Origin: Thermomicrobiales bacterium
GTDB taxonomy: Bacteria; Chloroflexota; Chloroflexia; Thermomicrobiales; UBA6265
Length of the DNA: 7,727 nucleotides
Direction of reading: 5' to 3'
Assembly: GCA_020847015.1 (NCBI GenBank)
Contig: JADLCW010000026.1
Coordinates: forward strand, 1-7,727
Below the pieces are notes generated by a model. It saw nothing but the letters and a program-made list of their open reading frames with translations, was not told the DNA's origin and did no database searches. The position numbers were made by a program, and so were the translations under genes. This document shows positions 1 through 5,661 of this stretch, one piece after another. Positions within the stretch are counted from its first letter, which is position 1; the number at the start of each line of letters is the position of its first letter.

Positions 1-58
1 GCTACACTCGCGCGGAGACGCTTGACCCGCCGCTTCGTCGCGGCGCGCGTCCCCCCCG
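1..58. other. Non-coding edge with a small hairpin
   Basis: No gene is supported here. In the reading frame of the gene that follows there is a stop at 23-25, so that gene does not begin further upstream. A six-base inverted repeat (CGCCGC at 28-33, GCGGCG at 40-45, loop TTCGTC) could form a hairpin, but such repeats arise easily in GC-rich DNA. I see no convincing promoter or ribosome binding site. Confidence 0.3.
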
Positions 59-919
59 ATGGGCGACGACATGACCAACCTGCTTCCGCCAATCCAGCCG
101 CGAGTCGCGCTGGCGACGCACTTGCTGTTGCCGCTCGGCTCTGGCTTCGCCGGCCGCGTCGCGGCGTATGCGGGCGCACAGTGGCTCGATCTCGATTATG
201 CGGCGCACCTCGTCGCGCCTCGGCTGCGGATGCCGCCGGATCACAAGGGGTGGGCGCCGAATGCCCTTTGGCTCCCCGCCGAAGGCACTCGCGGCCCAAT
301 CGACCAGGCCCTGCGCGGGCGGTTCGTCGGGGGCCAGGGGTCCTTAGCGCCGCTGTTGATCGTGGATGCTCCCTGGAATCTCGCCGACGCGCCATCCGCG
401 TTGCGCGCGCTCTTCCCATTCACGCAAGCCGTCGAACGCGCCGGCGTCGGCCGTTCGGTTGCGGTCGGGCTCCGGGCGCGCCACTTGAGCGGCGGGCGCC
501 GTCATCTCACTCAACTCACCCTGCTCCGCCACATCGTCGAAGAGTGGGGGTTGGATATTGCGCTCGATCTCACCGGTCCCTTTGATCCGCAATGGGAAGC
601 CGAAGCGGCGGTGCTGCGCATGGGACCACGACTCGTGCTGGTGCGGGCGGGAGCGGCCGCTGTAGCCGCCTCGCCGGTCGATCGCGGGCGCGTGGCGAAA
701 CGAGCGCTGCGGGCCGCCATCGAGCAGCAACCGCGATTGTGCGTCTCGCTCGCCCCGGACGTGCCGTGGTGGCAGGCGGCGAGCCCCACCGCGCTGGGTC
801 GCGCCTGGAGCGATTCAGCTCGCCGTCTGGCCGCCTTGATGCCGGGTCATCGCTTCACCATCGCGCCGCCGTTTCCAGCCTCGCCGCGACCGACGCGAGG
901 CCCGTTTCCGCCTCGCTAA
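59..919 (+). CDS. Hypothetical protein, possible degenerate TIM-barrel fold
   Basis: I do not recognise this 286-residue protein. It looks like a genuine gene because codon third positions are strongly G/C and the protein has alternating hydrophobic and amphipathic segments, not the Arg/Ser/Pro-rich composition of shadow frames. Eight short hydrophobic strand-like segments can be picked out near residues 15-24, 41-46, 97-103, 132-139, 165-171, 190-197, 226-231 and 265-269, with helix-like stretches between them. That spacing suggests an (alpha/beta)8 barrel of the sugar-phosphate isomerase/epimerase type, but I see no clear set of Glu/Asp/His metal ligands, so any such relationship would be to a degenerate member. 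There is no signal peptide or transmembrane segment. The tail (residues 269-286) is rich in Pro and Arg. The start is uncertain: ATG at 59 or ATG at 71, neither with a good Shine-Dalgarno sequence. It converges on the ribosomal operon and is probably transcribed independently. Being coding is likely; the fold is inference. Confidence 0.65.
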   Translation: MGDDMTNLLPPIQPRVALATHLLLPLGSGFAGRVAAYAGAQWLDLDYAAHLVAPRLRMPPDHKGWAPNALWLPAEGTRGPIDQALRGRFVGGQGSLAPLLIVDAPWNLADAPSALRALFPFTQAVERAGVGRSVAVGLRARHLSGGRRHLTQLTLLRHIVEEWGLDIALDLTGPFDPQWEAEAAVLRMGPRLVLVRAGAAAVAASPVDRGRVAKRALRAAIEQQPRLCVSLAPDVPWWQAASPTALGRAWSDSARRLAALMPGHRFTIAPPFPASPRPTRGPFPPR

Positions 920-947
920 CCCACCACGCCGCGAATCCCAACATCGC

Positions 948-976
948 CAGGGCGTGGCCGAATCGGCCGCGCCCTG
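948..976. terminator. Hairpin at convergent gene junction, terminator candidate
   Basis: A 13-base stem (948-960 with 964-976) encloses the three-base loop AAT. Read on the plus strand all 13 positions pair, one as G-U (955 with 969). On the minus strand that position is an A-C mismatch. It sits between the stop of the plus-strand gene (919) and the stop of rpsI (1008), where a shared terminator is expected. No clear T-tract follows on either strand, so intrinsic termination is not certain; it could instead protect the 3' ends of the transcripts. Confidence 0.5.
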
Positions 977-984
977 CGTACGCT

Positions 985-999
985 CGTCCGGTTTGGACG
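985..999 (-). terminator. Small hairpin just downstream of rpsI
   Basis: CGTCC at 985-989 and GGACG at 995-999 form a perfect five-base-pair stem with a five-base loop. It begins 8 nt after the rpsI stop codon and lies directly before the larger hairpin at 948-976, so the end of the operon carries two tandem hairpins. No T-run follows. It may be part of a compound terminator. Confidence 0.3.
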
Positions 1000-1007
1000 G
1001 AGATGCG

Positions 1008-1406
1008 TTACCGCTTGGTGTACTGAGGCGCCTTGCGCGCGCGCTTGAGTCCGACCTTCTTGCGCTCTTTTACCCGAGCATCGCGGGTGAGCAGCTTGGC
1101 GCGCTTCAGCGCTGGCCGCAACTCCTCATCGACCGTGATGAGCGCCCGAGCAATGCCGTGGCGGATGGCCCCGACCTGCCCGCTGACGCCGCCGCCAACC
1201 ACCCGCACCGTAACATCGAAGCGGTCGGTGGCGCCAACCAGCCGCAGCGCCTCGGTCAGGTTCATCTGATGGGCGGCCCGTCCCCCGAAGTACTCGCGGG
1301 CCGATTTGCCGTTGACCGTAATCTGGCCGTTGCCGGGGTACAACCGCACGCGGGCGATCGCTGACTTCCGGCGTCCGGTCGCCCAATGGTATGCCTGTTC
1401 GCTCAC
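1008..1406 (-). CDS. rpsI: 30S ribosomal protein S9
   Basis: This is a component of the 30S subunit head whose basic C-terminal tail reaches the P-site tRNA anticodon loop. The 132-residue length is normal. It shows the family pattern: ATGRRKSAIARV near the N-terminus, the GGGVSGQVGAIRHGIARAL signature in the middle, and the basic end KRARKAPQYTKR closing in the usual Lys-Arg. The start codon is GTG at 1404-1406, preceded by a GGAGG Shine-Dalgarno (1414-1418) with a 7-nt spacer. It is the last gene of the operon and follows rplM, its near-universal partner. Unlike the common close spacing, 116 nt containing an inverted repeat separate the two genes. Two hairpins follow the stop codon. Confidence 0.98.
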   Translation of the reverse strand: MSEQAYHWATGRRKSAIARVRLYPGNGQITVNGKSAREYFGGRAAHQMNLTEALRLVGATDRFDVTVRVVGGGVSGQVGAIRHGIARALITVDEELRPALKRAKLLTRDARVKERKKVGLKRARKAPQYTKR

Positions 1407-1422
1407 GCTTGAACCTCCACGA

Positions 1423-1518
1423 GAGTCAGAAGTCTGGAGTCAGAAGTGGAGAATACGCCGACACAACGCGCGAATGTATCCTTCCCAACTCGCTCTGCTC
1501 ACTCCAGAGTTCTGACTC
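1423..1518. repeat. Imperfect inverted repeat filling the rplM-rpsI gap
   Basis: The arms are 18 bases each: 1423-1440 (GAGTCAGAAGTCTGGAGT) and 1501-1518, whose reverse complement differs at one base (17/18 match), around a 60-base interior. The unit GAGTCAGAAGT occurs twice in direct orientation (1423-1433 and 1437-1447) and once inverted with one change (1508-1518). The element starts right at the rplM stop codon and ends 4 nt before the rpsI Shine-Dalgarno. The interior holds no ORF and reads less GC-rich than the genes. In mRNA it would form a long stem between the two genes. It could be a small dispersed repeat (MITE- or REP-like) or a processing/attenuation site; no target-site duplication is visible. 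Confidence 0.7.
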
Positions 1519-1522
1519 CTGA

Positions 1523-1990
1523 CTACCGTACTGCCCGAGATTTCTCCAACTCGGCGTCCAGCGACACCGGTTGCTGGCTGGCGTGCGGGTGCTTCGAGCC
1601 CGCATACACCTTCAACTTCTTGAACTGCTGCTCGCCTAACGTGTTCTTGGGAAGCATGCCGCGCACGGCCGACTCGATGATCCGCTCAGGGAATCGTTGC
1701 CGAACATCGCGCACCGACCGCTTGCGCAACCCGCCGGGATAGCCGGAGTGGTGGTAGTAAAACTTTTGCGTTTCCTTCTTGCCGGTGAGCGCGACCTTGT
1801 CGGCGTTGACCACGATCACGAAGTCGCCCATGTCCATATGCGGCGAATAGGTCGGCTTATTCTTGCCGCGCAGGGTGTGAGCGACGATGGTCGCCACTCG
1901 ACCGAGGGTTTTGCCTTCCGCGTCTACGATGTACCACGCGCGGTTCTCGTGCGCTTCATGCCCCTTGGGGGACCAGGTTTTCCGTTCCAC
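1523..1990 (-). CDS. rplM: 50S ribosomal protein L13
   Basis: This is an early-assembling 50S protein that binds 23S rRNA. The protein is 155 residues, slightly longer than the usual 142-150. Family features include WYIVDAEGKTLGRVAT near residues 19-34, a GDFVIVVNADKVALTGKK segment, YYHHSGYPGG, and the signature AVRGMLPKNTLGEQQFKKLK followed by VYAGSKHPHASQQP. The start chosen is GTG at 1988-1990, because the upstream in-frame extension is the out-of-frame shadow of truA and an AGGAG Shine-Dalgarno (1999-2003) lies 8 nt before this GTG. It starts 5 nt after the truA stop, so translation is probably coupled. It is followed by the repeat-containing gap and rpsI. Confidence 0.97.
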   Translation of the reverse strand: MERKTWSPKGHEAHENRAWYIVDAEGKTLGRVATIVAHTLRGKNKPTYSPHMDMGDFVIVVNADKVALTGKKETQKFYYHHSGYPGGLRKRSVRDVRQRFPERIIESAVRGMLPKNTLGEQQFKKLKVYAGSKHPHASQQPVSLDAELEKSRAVR

Positions 1991-1995
1991 GCTCG

Positions 1996-2862
1996 TTACT
2001 CCTCGGCGTTGCTCGCCGCAGCGGCCGGAGCGCCTGCTTGCGCCGGGGCGCTCCCGAATGCTTCGTATCCCACCTGCCAGAGCGTCAGCCCCGATGGGGG
2101 AGCCGTGCCGGCGCCCGCGCGCCGGTCCTTCGCTTCCAGCAGGTCCGCGATCCAACTCGTCGGCCGCGTGCCTCGCCCTACCTCGGCCACCGCGCTTATC
2201 AGGGCGCGCACCATCTGGGGGAGAAACCCGTCACCGACGACGCGGTATTCGAACAGCTCGCCCGCTCCCTCGCCGCGCCACCACGGGGTCAGGCGTCGCA
2301 CCTCACTTGCGAACAGCGTTCGCCGTGTGCCGCGCGGTTGCGCCTGGCGTGGCGACCAAGGAACGCCTTCGCCGCCCCCGGCGAACGAGGCGAAGTCATG
2401 CTCCCCGTGGAGCAGCATCGCCGCTCTCGCCATCGCCGCGAGATCCAGCCGCGCCGACCGCATCCAGACCTGCCGCGCCGCCAGGGGCTCATGGCCGCCG
2501 GACCAGATCCGATATCGATACTCACGCCACCTGGCATCGTAGCGCGCATTGAATCGGAACGGGCGTCGCCGCGCGGCAACGACTACCAGATCGGTCGGCA
2601 ATCGCGCATTGAGCGCCGCCCGCACCGTAGCCGGTTCCAAATCGGACCGCGGATCGGGCAAGCTAACCACCTGTCCCGCCGCATGCACGCCACGATCCGT
2701 TCGACCAGCGAACACGACCGGACACGGTGCGCCGTAGAGCGCCGCCAACGCCCGTTCCAGCTCGTCCTGCACCGTTCGCCGGCCCGGCTGCACCTGCGAC
2801 CCGAAGAAATCGGAACCGTCGTAGCTGAGTGTCAGCGCGAGCTGGAACGGCGGGCGACCCAC
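1996..2862 (-). CDS. truA: tRNA pseudouridine(38-40) synthase TruA
   Basis: The enzyme isomerises uridine to pseudouridine at positions 38-40 of the tRNA anticodon arm. The 288-residue protein has the N-terminal motif YDGSDFFGSQVQPGRRTVQDELERAL cut here into YDGSDFFGSQ (14-23) and TVQDELERAL (30-39), the catalytic AGRTDRGVHA (52-61) with the nucleophile Asp56, the REYRYRIW strand (113-120) carrying the conserved active-site Tyr region, HDFASF (155-160), GDGFLPQMVRAL (210-221) and TAPPSGLTLWQV near the end. About 18 Ala/Gly-rich residues extend the C-terminus. The start is GTG at 2860-2862, 10 nt after rplQ. Only a weak AGG (2872-2874) precedes it, so expression may depend on coupling and be lower than that of the ribosomal genes. 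Position between rplQ and rplM is the classic arrangement. Confidence 0.96.
   Translation of the reverse strand: MGRPPFQLALTLSYDGSDFFGSQVQPGRRTVQDELERALAALYGAPCPVVFAGRTDRGVHAAGQVVSLPDPRSDLEPATVRAALNARLPTDLVVVAARRRPFRFNARYDARWREYRYRIWSGGHEPLAARQVWMRSARLDLAAMARAAMLLHGEHDFASFAGGGEGVPWSPRQAQPRGTRRTLFASEVRRLTPWWRGEGAGELFEYRVVGDGFLPQMVRALISAVAEVGRGTRPTSWIADLLEAKDRRAGAGTAPPSGLTLWQVGYEAFGSAPAQAGAPAAAASNAEE
1999..2004 (-). promoter_or_regulatory. Ribosome binding site of rplM inside truA
   Basis: GAGGAG forms the last two Glu codons of truA and also serves as the Shine-Dalgarno of rplM, 8 nt before its GTG start. This fixes the rplM start and implies coupling with the end of truA. Confidence 0.8.
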
Positions 2863-2872
2863 GAGCGGCAGC

Positions 2873-3229
2873 CTAGAGCTCGACGAATTCGATCAGAGCC
2901 AGCGGCGCCGCATCGCCGCGCCGCGGTCCCAATTTTGAGATGCGAGTGTAGCCGCCGTTGCTGCCCTCGTAGCGGGGACCGATGACCTCGAACAGCTTCG
3001 TCGTCGCCCGATCGTTGTCGATCTTGGACATGATTACCTTGCGGTGGTGCGGCGTATCCTCGCGGGCAATGGTGACGAGTTTCTCGACGACCGGGCGCAT
3101 CGTCTTGGCTTTCGCCTCGGTCGTAGTCACCCGCTCCTCGAGAATGATCGAGATAGCGAGTTGCCGCAGCAACGCTTTACGTTGACCGGGGCTACGTCCC
3201 AGCTTGCGGCCTGATTTTCCGTGCCTCAT
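2873..3229 (-). CDS. rplQ: 50S ribosomal protein L17
   Basis: This is a 50S protein near the peptide exit region. The 118-residue length is typical. It starts MRHGKSGRKLGRSPGQRKAL, has the conserved TTTEAKAKTMRPVVEKL segment (about 35-51), then YTRISKLGPRRGDAAPLALI and EFVEL at the end. The ATG start (3227-3229) overlaps the rpoA stop as ATGA, and a GAGGAG Shine-Dalgarno (3238-3243) lies 8 nt upstream within rpoA, so the two genes are translationally coupled. rpoA-rplQ is one of the most conserved pairs in bacteria. Confidence 0.98.
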   Translation of the reverse strand: MRHGKSGRKLGRSPGQRKALLRQLAISIILEERVTTTEAKAKTMRPVVEKLVTIAREDTPHHRKVIMSKIDNDRATTKLFEVIGPRYEGSNGGYTRISKLGPRRGDAAPLALIEFVEL

Positions 3230-4332
3230 GGTGTTTGCTCCTCATCGCCGCGCCCGGCGGTCTCGTCGCGCCCGGCATCGCCGAACAACGAGGCCACGGC
3301 TTCGGCTACATCGTCGCGCTCGGTTTCGTCGCCCGCGTCGTCGGCCAGCTCCGTCTCCTCGTCGACGCCATCGCCGCCGAGGAAGGATGTTTCCCCTTCG
3401 GGCAGATAACCGAACTCGGCCAGCTTCTGCCGCAACTCGGTGAGCGAGCGGGGGCCGAAGTTGCGGATGGACAGCAACTGGTCGGGATCGCTCGTCAGCA
3501 CCTGCCCGACCCGTTCGATCTGTCGGCTGCGCAGCGCGTTCAGCACCCGCGGCGACAACCCCAGATCGGCCAGCGGCTTGCTTTGCACATCATCCGGGAT
3601 GAAGGAGCTGGCCGGTTGCCCGGTTTCGCGCGCCTCACGATTGACATCGGCGAAAATGCGCGCATGCTCCATCAAGATCTGCGCCGCCTGGGCCAGGGCA
3701 TCGTCCGGTTCGATCGTGCCGTCGGTCAGGATCTCGAGGATCAACCGATCGTAGTCCGTCAGCGACCCGACTCGGGTCTGCTCGACCACGAAGTTGACCC
3801 GCTCGATCGGGGTATAAATCGCGTCGATCGGGATCTCCCCGAGCGTTTCAGCTTCTTGCGCCTCAGCCGGCTGATAGCCGCGCCCCTGGCTGATCCACAG
3901 CTCCATGTCGAGCGTGCCGTCCGGCGAGTCGATCGTGGCGATCACCTGGTCCGGCGTAATCAGATCGACCTCAGTCGGCCAGGCGACATCGGCTGCCGTG
4001 ACCACGCGCTCGCCGGAGGCGTCGCCGCGCACCAGCAATTGGGCGCGCACGTCGCCGTTCATCTCCATGACGCGCTTGAGGCGCACCCGCTTCAGGTTGA
4101 GCACGATCTCGGTCACATCCTCGCGGACGTGGTCGATCGTCGTGAATTCATGCCATACATTGTCGATGCGCACCCGAGAAATTGCGACGCCATCCAGCGA
4201 GCGCAGCAAAATCCGGCGCAACGAGTTGCCCAACGTGGCGCCGAACCCCTGCTCCAGGGGTTCAGCCTTGTACCGGCCGTAGTTGAGACCGGTTTCGATC
4301 GCCTCGAGTGTGAAAGGGGGTCGCTCGAACAA
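3226..4332 (-). CDS. rpoA: DNA-directed RNA polymerase subunit alpha
   Basis: The alpha subunit dimerises to nucleate RNA polymerase assembly, and its C-terminal domain contacts UP elements and activators. The N-terminal domain covers about residues 1-235, with GFGATLGNSLRRILL at 29-43. The C-terminal domain covers about 250-310. In it, LSPRVLNALR (259-268) keeps the Arg and Asn equivalent to E. coli R265 and N268, and NFGPRSLTEL (291-300) keeps the DNA-contacting loop. The protein has 368 residues against the usual 310-340. The excess is a tail (about 312-368) with 19 Asp/Glu among its last 48 residues. The start is TTG at 4330-4332: an in-frame stop lies two codons upstream, and a perfect AGGAGG sits 9 nt before it. 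It overlaps rplQ by 4 nt and follows rpsD after a 115-nt structured gap. Confidence 0.98.
   Translation of the reverse strand: MFERPPFTLEAIETGLNYGRYKAEPLEQGFGATLGNSLRRILLRSLDGVAISRVRIDNVWHEFTTIDHVREDVTEIVLNLKRVRLKRVMEMNGDVRAQLLVRGDASGERVVTAADVAWPTEVDLITPDQVIATIDSPDGTLDMELWISQGRGYQPAEAQEAETLGEIPIDAIYTPIERVNFVVEQTRVGSLTDYDRLILEILTDGTIEPDDALAQAAQILMEHARIFADVNREARETGQPASSFIPDDVQSKPLADLGLSPRVLNALRSRQIERVGQVLTSDPDQLLSIRNFGPRSLTELRQKLAEFGYLPEGETSFLGGDGVDEETELADDAGDETERDDVAEAVASLFGDAGRDETAGRGDEEQTP
3238..3243 (-). promoter_or_regulatory. Ribosome binding site of rplQ inside rpoA
   Basis: GAGGAG encodes the Glu-Glu near the RpoA C-terminus and doubles as the rplQ Shine-Dalgarno with an 8-nt spacer. 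It is the same double use of Glu codons as at the truA-rplM junction. Confidence 0.8.
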
Positions 4333-4341
4333 GCTCTATCG

Positions 4342-4347
4342 CCTCCT
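4342..4347 (-). promoter_or_regulatory. Strong Shine-Dalgarno deciding the TTG start of rpoA
   Basis: AGGAGG lies 9 nt upstream of TTG at 4330-4332. An in-frame TAG at 4336-4338 excludes any earlier start, and the next residues match the alpha subunit N-terminus, so TTG is the start. Confidence 0.85.
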
Positions 4348-4357
4348 GCGATGGACG

Positions 4358-4422
4358 CTGCGCCGGCAGTCGGATCGAAATCGGGAATATGGAGCGCCAA
4401 GCTCCGGGAACTGCCGCCGCAG
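4358..4422 (-). promoter_or_regulatory. Structured rpsD-rpoA intergenic leader
   Basis: An outer stem pairs 4358-4370 with 4410-4422 at 12 of 13 positions (mismatch at 4363/4417). Inside it GGAGC (4391-4395) and GCTCC (4401-4405) form a perfect hairpin with a 5-nt loop. The structure ends 10 nt before the rpoA Shine-Dalgarno. It could affect rpoA translation, pausing or mRNA processing. Binding by S4, encoded just upstream, is an attractive idea because S4 controls alpha-operon translation in E. coli, but nothing in the sequence proves it. Confidence 0.45.
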
Positions 4423-4447
4423 TCAGGTCCTCGCCCTCAAGCTCACC

Positions 4448-5092
4448 CTACCGGCTGTAGTGCTCGACGATGAGCGCCTCGTTGAAGGTCGGCACCTCGA
4501 TCTGGTCGCGCGTCGGCAGATTCAGCACCTTGCCGGCCAACTGGCTGGCGTCGATGCTCAGCCAATCCGGCGCCCGCCGTGATTGCAGCACTTCGGTAAA
4601 GCCGTCAAAGTACTCACGCCGCCGACTTTCCGGCCGTACGGAAATTTCGTCCGCAGCCTTGATCTGGTACGAAGGAATATTGGTTTTGCGCCCGTTGACC
4701 ATGAAGTGACCGTGACGCACCAACTGGCGCGCCTGCTTGCGCGAGTCGGCGAAGCCCATGCGGTACACCACATTGTCAAGTCGCGATTCCAGAATCTGAA
4801 GCAAGTTGTCGCCAGTGACGCCGCCCCGCCGCTCGGCCTCGGCGAAGCTCTTGCGGAACTGCTTTTCCATCACCCCGTAAAAGCGCCGCACCTTCTGCTT
4901 TTCCCGCAGCTGCAGTCCAAATTCCGAAGGTCGCCGCGTGCGCCGCTGCCCGTGCTGACCGGGCGGGAAATTCTTGGCCGGCGCTCGCTTCACGATCGGG
5001 CACTTCGGCCCGTCGCAGCGCGATCCCTTCAAGTAGAGCTTCATACCTTCGCGGCGGCACAGCCGGCACACGGGCCCCGTGTATCTCGCCAT
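4448..5092 (-). CDS. rpsD: 30S ribosomal protein S4, zinc-binding form
   Basis: S4 is a primary 16S rRNA binder that nucleates 30S assembly and, in several bacteria, represses its own operon. The 214-residue protein carries an N-terminal four-cysteine cluster (Cys9, Cys12, Cys26, Cys31), which marks the zinc-containing C+ form. The S4 RNA-binding domain lies at about 103-165 and includes DNVVYRMGFADSRKQARQLV (106-125) and VRHGHFMVNGRKTNIPSY. The C-terminus EVPTFNEALIVEHYSR is typical. ATG at 5090-5092 follows an AGGAGG (5105-5110) with a 12-nt spacer. The position between rpsK and rpoA is the common alpha-operon order, unlike Bacillus where rpsD lies elsewhere. The gene sits between two structured gaps, which would suit autoregulation. 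Confidence 0.98.
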   Translation of the reverse strand: MARYTGPVCRLCRREGMKLYLKGSRCDGPKCPIVKRAPAKNFPPGQHGQRRTRRPSEFGLQLREKQKVRRFYGVMEKQFRKSFAEAERRGGVTGDNLLQILESRLDNVVYRMGFADSRKQARQLVRHGHFMVNGRKTNIPSYQIKAADEISVRPESRRREYFDGFTEVLQSRRAPDWLSIDASQLAGKVLNLPTRDQIEVPTFNEALIVEHYSR

Positions 5093-5112
5093 TTCCTGTC
5101 GAATCCTCCTGA

Positions 5113-5151
5113 CCGGGGACTGCCAGCGCCGCTTCCTGGGCGCCCCCCCGG
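5113..5151 (-). promoter_or_regulatory. Hairpin between rpsK and rpsD
   Basis: An outer six-base stem (CCGGGG at 5113-5118 with CCCCGG at 5146-5151) encloses a five-base stem (GCGCC at 5126-5130 with GGCGC at 5139-5143) and an 8-nt loop. It ends 2 nt before the rpsD Shine-Dalgarno. Likely roles are pausing, processing or translational control of rpsD; no T-tract suggests termination. Confidence 0.45.
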
Positions 5152-5175
5152 CATTACTACCGAATCACATCCAGA

Positions 5176-5583
5176 CTAGACACGCCGCCGTTTCGGAGGC
5201 CGGCATCCGTTATGCGGGATCGGCGTGGTGTCGGTGATGGAGATCACCTGCACCCCGCTCGATTGCAACGAGCGGATCGCCATCTCGCGCCCGGAACCGG
5301 GACCTTTCACGTACACATCGACCTGCCGCAGACCATGCTCCATCGCCTTGCGGGCCGCGGCTTCAGCGGTTACCTGCGATGCGTAGGGCGTGCTCTTGCG
5401 GCTTCCCTTAAATCCATTCGAACCCGAGCTCGACCAGGAAATCACGTTCCCGGCCGGATCGGTCAGCGTCACGATGGTGTTGTTGAATGTCGCCTGAATA
5501 TAGGCGCGTCCGCGAGGGATATTCTTGCGATCCCTGCGTCGAACCCGCGTCTTGCCCTTGCCGCCGCGCCGTCGTTCCGACAT
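5176..5583 (-). CDS. rpsK: 30S ribosomal protein S11
   Basis: S11 lies on the 30S platform and interacts with S18 and the 3' end region of 16S rRNA near the mRNA exit path. The 135-residue protein has the usual basic N-terminus, AYIQATFNNTIVTLTDPAGN (27-46), WSSSGSNGFKGSRKSTPYAS, the segment VDVYVKGPGSGREMAIRSL, and the diagnostic end TTPIPHNGCRPPKRRRV. ATG at 5581-5583 has GGAGG (5596-5600) 12 nt upstream, directly after a stable hairpin. It lies 78 nt downstream of rpsM and 83 nt upstream of rpsD. Confidence 0.98.
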   Translation of the reverse strand: MSERRRGGKGKTRVRRRDRKNIPRGRAYIQATFNNTIVTLTDPAGNVISWSSSGSNGFKGSRKSTPYASQVTAEAAARKAMEHGLRQVDVYVKGPGSGREMAIRSLQSSGVQVISITDTTPIPHNGCRPPKRRRV

Positions 5584-5602
5584 CGTCTCTTCACGCCTCC
5601 AC

Positions 5603-5625
5603 CGGCCGGGAATCGCTCCCGGCCG
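5603..5625 (-). promoter_or_regulatory. GC-rich hairpin before rpsK
   Basis: CGGCCGGGA (5603-5611) and TCCCGGCCG (5617-5625) make a perfect nine-base-pair stem with a 5-nt loop. It ends 2 nt before the GGAGG of rpsK, the same offset as the hairpin before rpsD. A weaker second stem, CAACC (5636-5640) with GGTTG (5653-5657), lies just upstream of it in the transcript. No T-run follows, so it is more likely a pause, processing or translation-control element than a terminator. Confidence 0.5.
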
Positions 5626-5661
5626 ATATCATGAGCAACCCAAATTCGCTCCGGTTGACTC

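Noticed and set aside
22..585. Alternative plus-strand frame of 187 codons overlapping the hypothetical gene
   Set aside because: Its translation is dominated by Arg, Ala and Pro without a hydrophobic core pattern. The frame starting at 59 has G/C-rich third codon positions and plausible secondary structure.
344..789. Minus-strand frames opposite the hypothetical gene
   Set aside because: Arg/Ser/Gly-rich shadow translations with no ribosome binding site or family resemblance.
1441..1500. Promoter for rpsI within the repeat interior
   Set aside because: I looked for -35/-10 pairs on the minus strand and found no pair with acceptable match and spacing.
1423..1518. CRISPR-like repeat
   Set aside because: Only two direct copies of an 11-base unit separated by 3 nt, plus one inverted copy; there are no spacers of regular size and no cas genes.
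1991..2155. N-terminal extension of L13 up to 2155
   Set aside because: It overlaps truA out of frame, does not resemble L13, and the GTG at 1988-1990 has a well-placed Shine-Dalgarno.
1697..2985. Long plus-strand frames opposite rplM and truA
   Set aside because: Their translations are Arg/Pro/Ser-rich with no recognisable domain, while the minus strand encodes clear L13 and TruA.
3235..4473. A 412-codon open frame on the plus strand opposite rpoA
   Set aside because: It is the antisense shadow of rpoA. Long antisense frames are usual in GC-rich coding DNA, and the alpha subunit on the minus strand is unmistakable.
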